This document shows positions 47,101-60,509 of a DNA stretch of 64,000 bases, one piece after another. How positions within the stretch are numbered: position 1 is the first letter of the stretch; each line of letters starts with the position of its first letter. The DNA is taken from contig MU616577.1 of the NCBI GenBank assembly GCA_025201705.1, positions 45,175 through 109,174 on the forward strand, in the 5' to 3' direction. The position numbers and the translations under genes are program-made. Under the pieces are notes generated by a model that saw only the letters and a program-made list of their open reading frames with translations, made no database searches and was not told the DNA's origin. This DNA comes from Dissophora ornata. Its lineage: Eukaryota; Mortierellomycota; Mortierellomycetes; Mortierellales; Mortierellaceae.

Positions 47101-50100
47101 TTTTACAACACTCAATGCCACTAGCTTACGAGTACGCTCCCGCTCCACCGACAACACAGGAGCTACTCTCTTCCTTTTCAGCTGTAGGCTTGCCCAATGT
47201 CGTCCACCAAAAGCCTTACTTTTCGAAGGAGGCTGATGTCCCTTCGAAATTCAAGGTCTTTGGAGGCAAGGAATTTCGTCTGCAGTCGCACGGGATCAAG
47301 GACATGCCAGTCTTCAAGAGCAGTCTTGAAGTTGGCAAACATCTACGTCTGCCCGGCGAAGGGTTCTATTTCTGGGAGCCGAATCAGATGCCGCCCTCGA
47401 GGGCTGAGATCCAAATATGGTTGAAAGAAGAGGAGGAGCGTGCCAAGGCATCGCTCAGATCGGCCGCTGAGGCATCAACTCAAAAACGGCGAGAGAAGAT
47501 CTCGCAGATCGAGGGTCCGACTCAGAAGAATCCGTTTGGATATAAGAACAGCCCGACAAAGGTTGCGGCCTCGATTGCGGTGGAAAAGGATTTTATGGAT
47601 GTGCTGAGCTTGGAGGTGCACTGCCATACAAGAGGAGCTCTATCGCCAGACCCAAAGATTGATCCTATCCAAGCAGTGTTTTATTGCTGGCAGACGGAAC
47701 GCGACGGATTGATATCGAACGGATGGGTCCCAGGGTAAGGAAGAAGCGTTCTTTTCAGATATACTACTATTTCCTCGATTACTGTGGCTCATTTCTGATT
47801 TTCTTTGCCATTTTGCGATTCGCAGGTATGGAATAGGGATATTCACGCATGCTGAATCTGGATTGATCAGAAAACTTGCAGTGGGTCGTGTTGGGTTCGA
47901 CATCCACGTAGCCGAGAATGAGGGTGCGATGATGAACGAGGTGATTGAGCATGTTCGCAAACTGGACCCGGACATCCTAGCTGGATACGAAGTACACAAT
48001 CTCTCATGGGGATATCTCGTTGACAGATACCAGACCCTCTTTGGATTGGACATGTCCAAGCTACTGTCTCGTGTCCAGCCTCAGAAAGCGCCAGTTCTCT
48101 CTAAAAGCGCCATGGAATCCAGAGACTCATACAACTCCAAGCATCATTCGGGGCTGAAGTTCATTGGCCGACATCTGTTTAACGTCTGGAGATTGATTCG
48201 TGGCGAGGTCGCGCTTTCGAACTATGGATTCTGCAATGTGGTCTTCCATGTATTGCAACAGCGCGTTCCACACTACTCGCACGAGACATTGGCAAAGTGG
48301 TGGGCGGACGGGATTGCTCTTCACCAGTACAGAGTTGTTCGTTATTATCTTCACAAAGTCCAGTACACATTGCAGCTGATCGAGTCACAGGAGTTGGTTT
48401 CTAGGACCAGCGAGTTTGCCCGTGTCTTTGGTGTGGATTTCTATAGCGTTATCTCTCGTGGGTCGCAGTACAAGGTCGAATCGATGATGGTCCGGCTAGC
48501 TAAACCAGAGAACTTTATCATGATCTCACCGAGCCGAGCACAGGTTGCAGAGCAACGAGCTCTTGAGGTGATTCCAATGGTGATGGAACCAGAGTCCGGT
48601 TTCTACGAGGATCCAGTGGTCGTCTTAGATTTCCAGAGTCTGTACCCGAGTGTCATGATTGCGTACAATATCTGTTACTCGACTTGTCTTGGCAAGTTGG
48701 GAGGAGGTACCAAGCTCGGTGTCCTAAACGAGTACAAGGTCAAAGACGGAATCTTGCCACTAGTACAAGAGCATATGCACAGTAAGCATGAGCTTTGTAA
48801 TATCTATCAATTTATATGCTCTATTATATTCTGATAGTGAAGCTAACATAAAGATCGTTGTTTCTTTCTCTCCGCCATAGCTGCGCCAAACAGTGTGATG
48901 TATGTGAGTCAGGATATCCGAAGAGGTCTTCTTGGCAGGATGTTGGCCGAAATCCTAGATACCCGCGTGATGGTGAAGAAGGCCATGAAGGATTACCCGG
49001 ACAACAAATCGCTCTTGAAACTTCTCAATTCACGCCAACTGTCACTCAAGTTTATCGCCAATGTTACATACGGCTACACCTCCGCCTCATATTCGGGTCG
49101 CATGCCTGGAATCGAGATTGCCGATTCAATTGTCCTCTCTGCTCGAGAAACGCTCGAACGTTCGATCCGGTTTGTGAACGAGAACCCGAAATGGAACGCC
49201 CGGGTCGTGTATGGCGACACAGACAGTATGTTTGTTCAGCTCAAGGGTCGGACTCGGCAAGAGGCGTTTGAGGTTGGGTATGATATTGCAGAGACTGTCA
49301 CAAGAATGAACCCACGACCTGTAAAACTCAAGTTTGAGAAGGTATACCATCCTTGTTTTCTGGTGACAAAGAAGAGATATGTCGGGTCAAGCTATGAGAC
49401 ACCAAACCAGAAGGAGCCGATCTTTGATGCCAAGGGTATCGAGACGATTCGGAGGGACGGTGTGCCGGCGGTACAAAAGATCATGGAGACATGCATCAAG
49501 TAAGTCGAATCACACTTGATAGAAAACTATCTCGTTCTTTTGGGGAAGCTCTACTGAGAAAGCGAAAAATTGCACTCCCTCTGAAATTTTAGGACAATGT
49601 TCAGAACGCAGGATTTGTCGCAGGTCAAGACGTATTTTGTACGCCAGCTGGGTAAAATCCTGGAAGGACGTGTTCCTGTCCCAGATCTCATGTTTGGAAA
49701 AGAAGTCCGCATGGGCAGCTACAGGTACCAGAACCAGCCACGCTTAATTAAAGCTAGCTCCGTCCGGAAACTGACTTATTTATGTCATCGCCGTCATATT
49801 TAACTCCTGTTATATTCCTTTCCGTTTTATTCAGTGAGAAAGGAGTTCCTCCGCCCGGTGCAGTGGTATCCGCTCGTAGGATGGAGCTTGACCCACGCGC
49901 AGAACCTCAACACGGCGAACGTGTCCCCTACGTTGTAGTTTATGGTGACCCTGGTGCGCGACTTACCGATCAAGTCGTGGAGCCCAAAGAATTGCTCCTG
50001 AATAAGGATTTGCGACTCAACGGGGAGTACTATATCCGGAAACATGTTATACCTTCGATGGAGAGGATTTTCCAGCTGGCAGGTGCGGATGTCAAGTCCT

Positions 50101-51013
50101 GGTACGAAGAAATGCCCAGACTCCGGAGGGCTACTCCATCCACGGGGATTCCTAGTGGTGCGGCAGGCTCCGCCATTTCCGTTATTAGTTACACTAGTGC
50201 TCAAGGAGTAGGCATTAGCTCTGGTTCTGGTTCTGGTTCTACTGTTGGTCCTAGCGCTGCTACAGTGGTCCCGACAGAGGTGACATCCGCAAAGATTGCC
50301 GCACAGCAGCGCCAGCAACAGCCGATACAAATGGGGGTGCAGACAGATCCGTTACATGTGGCTGATGCCAAGACTGCTGCAGATTCACCTTATACTACTA
50401 ACAATGGCGGTAACCCGTATGAGGCAATGTCGGGCAGTGGGTCTCCTAGGTTCAAGCCGAGACGCAGGGGTGGCAAAGGGTTTGTGTCGGTGGGACCGCG
50501 GATCGATCGCTACTACCAGAGTCAGCTGTGCACCATCTGTGGCAAGATGGTTATGAGGCAGACACCGAACAAAGGTAACGCACACAAAACGAAGACGTTG
50601 AAAGGTCGCAGGAGGAGTTCAGAAGCAAGCGATGAATAATTACTGATTTATCGTCCCTGTCGTCTTTTAAACTCTTTACAGACCTCTGCGCAGATTGCAC
50701 CAGCGAGCACGGCCGGATCAAGTCTATGATTATTCTCCAGAACCGCCTCTCCAAGGCTGAGAAGCTCTTCCGGACGACCGTGGATGTCTGCAGCTCTTGC
50801 TGTCGCAGTGCTCCTGGTGGCGTTGGCGTCGGACAGGTCGCGATAGACGGCTGCAGCAGCAGATCTGTTACGGGGAATGAACTGGTGGCATGTGAGAGTC
50901 TAGAGTGCAATGTTTTCTGGCAACGGCGAAGAGCGCAGGACTCGTTGTTGGTGACTCGTCACCTGACAGATCGTGTCGTGAAGGAACTGGAGGACCTAGA
51001 CCTGTCCTTTTAA
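44183..51013 (+). CDS. REV3: DNA polymerase zeta catalytic subunit
   Basis: Roughly a dozen exons. N-terminal B-family segment: RFKIRISDLDYYMVEPGPLD, AYPYFYVPYEG, then ITPVKGVPFYGYHVGYSCFL and SGAIMGTRFQPFESHIPF. A long disordered acidic middle follows (about 45330-47560). The exonuclease-like domain starts near DVLSLEVHCHTRG. Polymerase motif A is VVLDFQSLYPSVMIAYN, motif B is LSLKFIANVTYGYTSASYSG, and motif C is VYGDTDSMF, all with intact catalytic Asp. A Gly/Ser-rich insert lies before the C-terminal metal sites: CysA (CTICGK with CADC) and CysB (CSSCC with CESLEC), the latter expected to hold the 4Fe-4S cluster. REV3 performs error-prone translesion extension with Rev7 and the Pol31/Pol32 subunits. 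The start is the first ATG after upstream stops; a GTG at 44165 is not a eukaryotic start. Confidence 0.93.
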
Positions 51014-51270
51014 GAATCTACAGAGCGATCTCCTAGGAAATAAACACCAAAACGCCCTCAACATGCAAACAAAAAAACCTAATTTATTTATTGTTTTGCC
51101 ACCATTACTCCAGTCATGTTTTTCAAGTAAACAAAAAATTATGCTACTACAACTGTGGGGTATCAACTGCGAAAAGAACAAGACAACAAGACAAATAACA
51201 GTACGCCAACGAGAAAACAACATGGAAGAGAGAAGGTTGAATAGACGGCTACTACAGGGTAGTGACCAGC

Positions 51271-52222
51271 TCAATACATCTTTGCGCGTGCTCGAGCAGC
51301 CAAAAGCTTTTCCACCTCATGCGCTGCCGGGTGGAGTCCGTCATCCCTTGCGGACTTGACGGTATAGTGTCTCAACAGCGCGTCCCGTCTCACAAACGGC
51401 CTGTGACAGAAATCGCACGGCCAAGTCATCTCCTGATGCTTCGAGGTCTGGTGCCTCTTCAGGTCATGAATCCGACCAAACGACTCGCCAGGGCAAAGTT
51501 CGCATCGAAAAGTCATCGAATCTGTCATGGGATTGTACGCCATGATCGCCCCTTCCTCATTCCGGACCACTGTCATGCTCCCAGTTGCTGGCAGGATTGG
51601 CACCAAGCTTGCACTTGCCCCTGCGCCGTTATATCTACCACTGATATTGGGGGGATTTGCGTACATTGGTGCAGTCGTCAAAGGCGATGGTAGTGATGCA
51701 GACGACGACGACACTGAGGACATGGAAGACCTTGCACAATGGCCCCTAACCGACTGTGTTTCTGCCGCCACATATGGCTGGCATGTTTTCGCCTCGTGTG
51801 TGGACAGCCTGGGCAGCGGCTGCTGCGCCTGATGTAGACTTTGATACTGAAAATTTTGGTCTTGCAGGCGTCCAGGCTGCGAGTGTCGACTCTCGGTATC
51901 ATACTCAATAGCAGGCTCATGGCAATGTGCGGGAGGAAAGCGGGAGGCGAGTGTGTCCGTTGCACTGGTAAACTCTACAGAAGCGCCACCATTTGATTTT
52001 GTTGGTGATATTGAGGTCAAAGAGCCCGGAGAAGTACTGTAGGGCGATGGAGGGGAGGATGGATAGACCGAAGGTGAGGATTGATCGTACTTTGGAGATG
52101 GAGGGTGCCTCTCGTACAGCATCCGCTGGGCCATGCTCATGCGCTCAAAATTCTTAGGCAAAGGCAACACAATGGCATGTTTCGGCTGATCGTCATGAGC
52201 CCAATTTTCCCCCTCGTATTTC

Positions 52223-52271
<49 letters not shown>

Positions 52272-53604
52272 GCAGTGGTGGCAAACGTAAATGTGGCGGC
52301 GTTGGTGGAATGGGCATTGACCCTTGTCTATTATTACGATTCACGTCCATAGAAAACGCACGGGACGACGCAGCAACTGGAGAAGGGAAGGAAGAATGCC
52401 GTAACGATCTGACATCGGTATCATTAAGAACTGAAAAAGGGCCTGTCCTTGACTTCCGAGTCGAGTATATCTTATTTGAATTTCTCCTTTGGATCGGAGA
52501 CGATGAAGAATCTGCTGTTTCGGTTGGGAATAGATTCGACGGTGACGACGATGACGTTTCCCTCGTTACCCTATGGCTGAGGTGGTTATCTCGATAGGGA
52601 TGTGTATTGTAGTTCTGGAAGTTATCGTGCTCGTGCTCCTTCCGCGGATCTTGATATCGGGGCTCCCATCGTTCTTGAACAATGTGTCTAGTGAAAGAGG
52701 AAAGATGTGCGTGTTGATCGCGTAACTGCTGCTGCTGTGGTGGAGGCAGATCCTGGTGCTGCTGAATGTGCTGCTGAGTGTGCTGATGTTGTTGGTGTTG
52801 TTGGTGTTGATGCTTAGGGGGAAACTGGTATGGTGCGCACATAACAGGAGAGGGAGAATTCGTCTGTTGAGACGAAGATGATGACCAGCTTCTCTGTGGC
52901 TCACATTGATCCATCATCGAGTCTGCCGGAAGCTCTTCGATCGTGTATTCATGATCCATTTCCATAAGTTCGCCACTTTGTGGGGAAGGAGATGATGGTA
53001 AATAATCACGACTACGACGATATCGCTGACGTTGATGCGGATGGCCGGCGCGGTATCCACTCGCCTCTTCTAATTCCCTTTCAGGGGACATGGATACATT
53101 CCTCGGGGACAGTGAGGAGGTTGACGGGACGGGAGAAAAGGAGCGATAGTAGAGCGCAGGATGAGGAGCAGGCGAGGGCGATGAAGGCGAGACCATGTTG
53201 GCAATCGTTGGGTGGATCGTTGTAGACTTCACTGAGCTCACACTGCCAGCTGCAGATCTTATATCGCTCAACACAGGTGATTGTTCCTTTTGCCGTTGCT
53301 CTGCGTGATACTGAGTCGTCTGTTGACTGCAGACAAAATGTTGTCTATGTTGCTCCCTGTCTTGCGATTGTGAGCTGTCGTAGTCGTGTTCTAGCTCGCG
53401 TTTAAGTCCCTGGTGGCGTTGATGTGGCCAGCGGCTGTAGTCATCAAGCTCACCCAGATGCTCTCGTCGCGAGAGGTCCTGTCGACCAGACCGCTGGCAG
53501 AAGATCTCGCATTGGTTGTAGCTCTGAGGCCGCTGCTGTTGAGGCGGTGGGTCAGGCAGGTACTTTGGGCTGGTGTTGGTTTGAATCTTGTTGTGAGCTA
53601 GCAT
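51271..53604 (-). CDS. Glutamine-rich C2H2 zinc-finger protein
   Basis: Single-exon gene, 777 aa. About 690 residues are disordered and rich in Gln, Ser, Pro and His, with a poly-Gln run from a (TTG)n tract and a short basic HPHQRQRYRRSRD patch. The only folded part is near the C-terminus: one good C2H2 finger (CELCPGESFGRIHDLKRHQT with a second His in SKH), then CDFCHRPFVRRDALLRHY, where the last His ligand is replaced by VKSARDDGLH, so the second finger is atypical. It ends with a basic helix (EVEKLLAARARAKMY). It is probably a nuclear DNA-binding transcription factor with a large Gln-rich activation region; target unknown. The start is the most upstream ATG of the frame. REV3 converges on it, with stops 257 bp apart (51013 and 51271). 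Confidence 0.85.
52221..52273 (-). repeat. (TTG)n tract encoding poly-Gln
   Basis: Seventeen or so TTG units on the plus strand, read as CAA on the minus strand, giving an uninterrupted poly-Gln run in the zinc-finger protein. It is likely length-polymorphic. Confidence 0.95.
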
Positions 53605-54880
53605 GTTGTGTTCGCTAGGTTGAGGGGTTTAGTGGTGGTGATAGAAATGGTACTGAACGGAATGGAGGTTCTCTGGATTGGATGTGGTTAAGCGGAGCAG
53701 CACAGCAGCTGATAGACGGTATTGGAGGCGGGGAAAGGGGGGCGGGTTGCGATTTGAGGACACGCGTGCAGTAAAGTGGCAACGTTTGTAGGTCAGAGAT
53801 GCAGTAGGTTGAAGACGGAAAAAGAGTAAAAGGAAGACGTGTGTGGGGAGGAAGAGGAAAGCAGAGGAAAGAAAAGTGGAGAGAAAGAGGAGGGAGGGTG
53901 GAAAGGAAGGGGATTGCCACCAAAAAATAAAAAAATATGCAGTGGAGCTCACGGGAGAAATAGCGATTTCGCCACCAAAAAAAAAACAATAAATGAGCTT
54001 GATCTACGGGGCTGACGTGAAACAAGGTTGCCTAGAATTCAAGCCAGTGTACCAGCGATATGACGCCAGCGAGTGCGTGTCTCAGACACTGATGCTGTCT
54101 TTGTCGTTACTCTTAGTCTGGGCTGTAGCCTTTTTGCAAGCCTTGCAATCAAAGCGCGTGATTGGGTAGGGGGCAGTGACGGTGGTATGACGAGAGATCA
54201 GTTCTTTCGTTTCATGCGCACGAATCGCCTCGAATGAAACCGGGAATGCAGATGCGAAGCAGATTTGGGATGAGAGGAAATAAGTCGAAAGGGAAAAATA
54301 GAAGCAAGAAGGTGAGAGGAGGTGACTGGGCAGGAAAAGAGAAGGCGAAGGCGAGAAGTAAAGGGAGTAGGAAAGGGAGGAGGGGGCAGAAGGGAGGTAA
54401 GAACATCAACAGAAGCGGTGGGTCGTGCGTGCTGCAATAGTGGTATGAACTGAACAGACTGCGGTGGGAAGAAGCAGGAGAGCAGGATGAGGATCAGGAG
54501 GCGACAAGGATGATGGGACGGAGGATGGACGGTGGGTGATATGCTTTGGATAGTGGTGCTGGCGGTGGTGGTGCTTGGCGGTAGCAGTAACGCGGCGAGG
54601 GGAGCAGGAGGTGTTGCAGGAGAGAGGGTGGAAGATGAGGGCGAGAACGAGGGGGCGGCGCTGAGCATGGACCATGGGTATGTATCTGGTGTGCATTTTC
54701 TGTACAGCGGAGCAAACGGGAATAAAAGTCGTCTATCGTGCAGGAATGTTTACTGCAATCGTTCTTATCATTTGAACGTCGTCAACAGCGAAACATTGGG
54801 CGCAACATAACACAGCTGCATGCCAATGAACAGCCATCGTGTTGATTTATTGTCGCAGGTTCCCCAGCCTTTCCGAACAT
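53605..54880. other. Intergenic region: promoter and leader of the zinc-finger gene
   Basis: About 1.3 kb between two minus-strand genes. 53620-54000 is G/A-rich on the plus strand, so C/T-rich on the sense strand of the zinc-finger gene, as expected for its leader. A second G/A-rich block lies at 54230-54660. A-runs occur at 53922-53940 and 53975-53990. Short open frames here follow this bias and are not supported. Confidence 0.5.
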
Positions 54881-57800
54881 CTACTCCAAGTCAATGGAAT
54901 ACGGCAGCAACTTCAATGCAGCACGCGCCAGATACGCGAAAGTGCCCTCCTTTCCTTCCTGTGGTAAATCATAGAACATGCCCCTAGCAAGTCTCTCATG
55001 ATGATCGAAGGTAACGTCCTCCAGTGCTGGCTTTGAGCCCATAGCCATCGAAGAACCTCCTAACGCAGTGCCCGATCCAGAGGCACCCCCAGGAATGCCC
55101 TGACCACGTCCACCCGGTCCATTCACCACCCACTTTGTCCAGAACTTGCTCATGGCCTCGCGCATGACCATTGGCAGATCAATTACCTCAGGCTGCACTT
55201 CCATACCAGGGTTACGGTCTTCGATCTTGGCAATCACCATCAATGTTTCCACGGCGATCTGGCGCTCTGCTGGGTCCAAAATCACGCCTAAAAAGTTCTC
55301 AACTGCCAGAGCGAAGTTGAACTCCTCTGCCGTCTTTTCGGAGATGATGGGATCCCGAGGCAAGACATGAGATCCGATTCTGAAGCCTGCAGATCGAGAG
55401 AGAATTTGCCAGACACGTGGATAGAACTTGTTTGGGACACGATTCAGTGCACCATCATTCTTGCGACGGCGCAGCCAGCGACCAGAAGAATTTGGCACAA
55501 ACGCCGCAATGGCAGAGCGCGATGGGAATGAATCCTGAACGTCCGCTTTGGCCTTGTAATGGTTCAGATCAATTATCTTTTCCAGAACAGGTGTTGGTCC
55601 ATCCATGAACGCCTTGTGCGCCTCTTGAGTAGTGCCGGGTTCTACGCCTAAGAATTATGGAGCATTGATGATTAGTTAACCGCTCGTTGAGTAGCTAATA
55701 CGAGACAGGCACTAGATGATATGTTAGTCAGCGCGGCCATTTGTCGTAGCATACCCTTCTCTCCGATCAAGCACCAAGAGTCGCGGTACTTGAGATCAGC
55801 CATGCATTCACTTCCCAATTGCGTGAGCGCCAGACGTGCGGCGCTAGTCAAGTGCTCAAAACAGTCATCCTTGGAGCTACAGATCACGATCATGCCAGGC
55901 TGCAGCCAGTCCACCAGTCGCGCCAGATCGTCGCTCTCGTCTTCCGAGATGTGGGTATCAAATGAAACCGATTCGATAAGAACTCCTTGCGCGGGGTCAA
56001 TAACCACCATATTGATGCCACGCGAGGATACAGACATTGTGCACTCATTGATCAAAATTTTGGAGAAGCTGCCGGAGTGGTATCCACCGGACTGTACTTT
56101 GATCGTCACTGAAGTCGAGTTTGAGCCCATGTTGGGTATAAGGACTGCACCCATCGACACAGATGAACTAGAGGCAGCGATGCTCATAGAAACATTGCCA
56201 TCACCTCCCTCCCCCAAGCTGGCATTGCTCAGTGGTCGACGGCCCGACATAGTAGGGCTCAAGCGGCCAGAAGATTGGCTGCGAAGTAGCATGTTGGTGG
56301 CGTTGGCACTCAGGGTGGGTCCAGAGAGGACAGTACCAAGAAGGGACTTGAGTTCGAAGGGAGATAGCCGCATCAAATGCTCCACGGCCTCTGTCTCATC
56401 GCAGCTATTGAGGCGCGAGATTTCTTCGCGAAGGGCGATGATCAAGAAGTGCGTGCGGAGTCGCATGATGCCCTCAAACATTTCTGGATCGGCTCTGATG
56501 AACGAACCCAAGTAAATCAGGACCTCTTGAACAACAGGGCCTTCGCGAACATCATCAAAGTTGCCATCGTATATCATCTGGCTCAAGATATCTGGACCTA
56601 GAGGGCTAGTAATAAAGTGTTCAGTAAGGCCCGATCCAATGGTCACTTGCTTTTGACGAATAACTAGATCCGTGATATTAATCGTGAGGGAATTGACGAC
56701 TTTGTTCAGCAACCCAGCAGTTTGGCGGACAATCGACCAAAGCTTGAGCTGCAGCGACTTGAAGTAGACCTCTTCTAGCAAGGTGTGAACAGTGGCATCC
56801 AAGTTGTTGACAAAGTAATCAGGCCCTTGGCAGGAGAGCAAGTACTGCAACAGATCTAGAAAAAAGAAATAACCAGGTTAGAGATGCAAAGGCGAATAGT
56901 ATTTACTCAGTTTAGGCAGTTAGTGTGATTTTGATCGTACCAACTTGATCGTAGAGATTAAAAGAGATCGAGAGCATGTTCTGGGCTGCTTCCATGTTGG
57001 ATGGATCACCTAAAGTTAATCCCAAGCTATCCATACTACCATCTGGTGAACTCTCATCTGAATCCTCGTCTTCCCCAGCGGGGAACGCGGCATTCCCCAA
57101 CGACGTTTCACCAGCAGGCGCTTCTGAGATCTCAAGATTGGCCAAGTCAGGTGTCAGGATAGCTGAGTTGAGTCCAGTGCCACTACCCTTGCGGCTGACG
57201 CGAGGTTCTTCGTGATCTTTCAGTTTGAAGGCCTTCGCCTGGCCTTTCTTACTTCTCTTCTGAGTGTATGGCTCCGATGGCTCAGCCGCAGCTGCACGAG
57301 GGGATAATGGCGCTCCAAAGTAGCTGTCACCCTCGAGTTCAGTCTTGGCAGATAGGGTAGTCAGTGAGGCAAAGGACAGCCCAGCCGAAGAGGAATGTCG
57401 TCTCATGGACCAGCGATGGTTTCCAGGTGTCCTACTACCAACGGCCCCAGGAGTCGTTGCCTGTGTCTGTTTCTCATTGAGCCCAAGTTTTCTGGCATTG
57501 CGGCCCTTGCGGCGATCAGCAGCACCGCGCAGGATTCCAAGCCAGTCTATATCTTTCTTTGTGACCAAAAAGTCAAGAGACTCAATGCAAGAAGTGTTCA
57601 CCATCTCGCTCAATCTACCCAAACGGACACGGACATTGTTGCAGACGCCGCTACGCAAAGTCATGAAAAAGTTAAGGAGGTTGCGTTTGTTGTCCTTATG
57701 CGGGTTGGATCCTAGGGAGGACTTTCTCCAGGTGGTCAGACGCTGTGCCTCGGTATCCTTCTGCGAGTTGAAGGTTCGGGACTTGGCCAAACCGCCTAAC

Positions 57801-60509
57801 ATGGCGTGCGTCAACAGGACGACCATAGTGGGCCGGCCAGGATATTCCCAGTACTGGCGAACAAATGCCAGCTCCTGCTCAAAGATGGAAATCAGATAAT
57901 CGTTGTCGCTGGTGAGGTAGAACTCCTCGTTGTCCATGAAATGAGGCGTGAACGCATAAAGGTGACCTTGGACACGATACAGACGGGAAGTTCCGAGAGA
58001 CCCTACAGGTCGCTTGGGTCGCCCCGAGAGTCCAAGCTTTGCATTTCTCCCCAACGCTGTATAAACCTCCTTCAGTCCCTGCGGATGGCTGACAGTAATA
58101 GGGTGGACCTGTTCCATCGTTTGTGTCTCGAGTCCATACATATTCAACATGCTCTGTAGGTTGGCATCCTCTGCTAGGAGCACCACTTGGACAATTGTAT
58201 CACTCGACTGAGTCTTGCGGGCATTGAAACGTCTACCCAAGGGATCAATTTCGGCCACACTGAGAAGATTCTCGTAGATCAAGTTTCCAAGTGTATGGAG
58301 CGAGTTTGCCCAGACAAGCGGGAGGTTATCATTAGCGATGCGAGCCTGGGAATGATTGCTCTTCTTCTCGGCATCGACCAAATGACTCGGTACATAGTAA
58401 AGCTCTGGGATGAGAGGAATGTGCTCGGGAAGCTTGCTCTCGTAGTTGCTTGCAGGAGTGGCAAAGCCAGTGGAGGAAGGGGTCTTAGGACTGCGACCAC
58501 CGTCACTCTCGGACGTTGAATCCGAAATGAATTGACCAAAATCGACCAACGTGGCAGAGTCGATGATCAAGGGCTCAAGTTTGGAGCGATACTCCTCGAC
58601 TTGGTCTTCATTTTCGCTGAAAAGTCCGTCCAGGATAAAGTATGTAAAGAAAAGGGGCCATTCACACTCAATGTCCTCGAAAATCTTGAGCTCCTGCGCA
58701 TCGTAGTGAAGACGGGTAGTGTCTAGAGTCGGAATGAAAGTAGAGGTATTAGGTTATATCGGTGCCTCTTCTGATTGTATTTCAACGACGAATGCAAGCA
58801 TGCATTGAGTTGGTGCATACTCTCAAGTACAGTCTGATGTCCGTCGCGCAAAAAACGCTTGCAACCATATTTGCCACCAAGTTTCTCTATGATTTCTTCT
58901 CGAGTGCGCTTCACCAGCTTGGCGTCGCCTACAGCAAACGCAGGAAATCCTATGACAGACAGCAAAGCAGCATCAATTTCCTTCGAGTTGGACTCTCTTG
59001 GAAGTGCCGAGTGCAGTGTTGTGTAGTTTCGAGTGATTTCGTCTGGCAGAACGTGGATAACCTGCGTTGAGCAGAGGTGATAGTCTGATCAGTCAATGAA
59101 AAACTTATGTCGTCTAGCCCAGAAACAATATGACAAAGAGTATTAGAAACCTTACAGAACTAGGACCACCCCGCGATCCAAAGAGATTGATACCGTTAAT
59201 GGCCTGCAGCGCAGCTACAGCCATGCCGATCGAGGATGAGTTCAACTCCGGCTCACCGTGGTTGATCTTGTTACCTCGCTCCCAGATTCCGTAGTCGGGA
59301 GTACGGTACGCGCGCTCGATGTAGAAGACCAAATTCTGGATGAAGTCAACTTCATCTGTTGTGTAAATGATCAGCATCCCTGAGGCAGTCATCTGAGCCA
59401 GTGCCAATAGGAAGATTGAAGTGGCATCGATCTGCAAATGGCCCCACTCAGAATCCCCCACAACCGTGTCTCCGGTAGCGGTGTTGTATTTCGCATGCAG
59501 ACAGTCGTTCAAGCCCTGCGTCTTCTTGAACTGCTCGATCTTGGGAGCCTGTCGCATCATGCAGAACAGCAAGCCACGCATCAGTTTGACAACAGCGTGC
59601 TCGAGTTCGTCTACAGTATCACGTCAGTAACGGCGCCGATGTCATAGACAACGATACAAGTTAGTATAATCTCCCGAGAAACTTTTCCGAAGGTGTTTAG
59701 GACCATATTCATCTATTACGCAGAATGCACAAGAAAGTAGGATTTGACGCGCGTTCATTGGAGCTGAGGATGTGCGGGGACCATTGAAATCAAGCAAGGG
59801 AATGCGGCAATGACAACAAAAAAAATCAGGGCACAGACCGGGTAATCGTTATCTCGCCTCCTCTGTCGATGCGAATGCCCTATTTGTCTCAATGCAACAC
59901 ACATAGGGGAGCTTCGCGCAATCCTTGCTTTGGCGACAAGCGCCAGAATGAATATACTACGAGTGCATCTTATGTGTGTCATCGTTGGGCAAAGAAAGCA
60001 GACCACGTCGAGATAAGAGAAGAGCTGGCCAACGATTTCTCAAGTTTAGTCTGGGGCAGTGGGGTCGCCGCTATCGTGGAACTTGTGTCTCACCCGCTGC
60101 TCTTACGCACCCTCCGTGCCTGGCTATCCGAGAGAAGACAATGTATGCAAAATGAACTTACAAGCACGGCCTTCATCGTCGTCGACTCGGCGATAGGCCA
60201 AAGCCAAGCCAAAGACCGCCATGATCGAGTACACGTTGTCTCTTCAGAAGGCATGCATTACAATGAAGCTGTTTAGTGAAATAATCCCACACATCCAAAA
60301 TCTTTCAATTCAGACGTATTACAGAGGTTGAATCGTTCATATCCATACCGAACCCAGGCATCACGGTAGTCTCCATGGGTTGTTACGGCGACCGAGGCAG
60401 GAATCAAACCCGTTGTGGGGTTCTGTCGATTCAAGATAATGGTATTGACGGCACGGTAGTAGTGGTCAAGTCTCTTTCGCACGCTTGACTGAGAGTGGTA
60501 CTGCATCAT
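54881..60509 (-). CDS. Phosphorylase b kinase regulatory subunit (alpha/beta type)
   Basis: Seven exons from ATG at 60509 ([20 protein letters not shown]) to stop at 54881. The N-terminal glucoamylase-like (GH15-type) fold shows [21 protein letters not shown] joined to [66 protein letters not shown] and [14 protein letters not shown] blocks. The second half has [50 protein letters not shown] and LYLKSLQL-type helices ([30 protein letters not shown]). In animals the alpha and beta subunits hold the kinase core that activates glycogen phosphorylase in response to Ca2+ and PKA. In this fungus, glycogen control is the natural inference. I saw no gamma-type kinase subunit nearby. A low-complexity Ser/Glu linker sits at about 57000-57450. 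Intron 2 is the longest, at about 550 nt. Confidence 0.9.

Noticed and set aside
59660..60160. Plus-strand 135-codon frame (59869-60276) inside the long intron of the phosphorylase-kinase gene
   Set aside because: It overlaps a conserved exon on the other strand at one end and shows no recognisable protein. It is likely chance.
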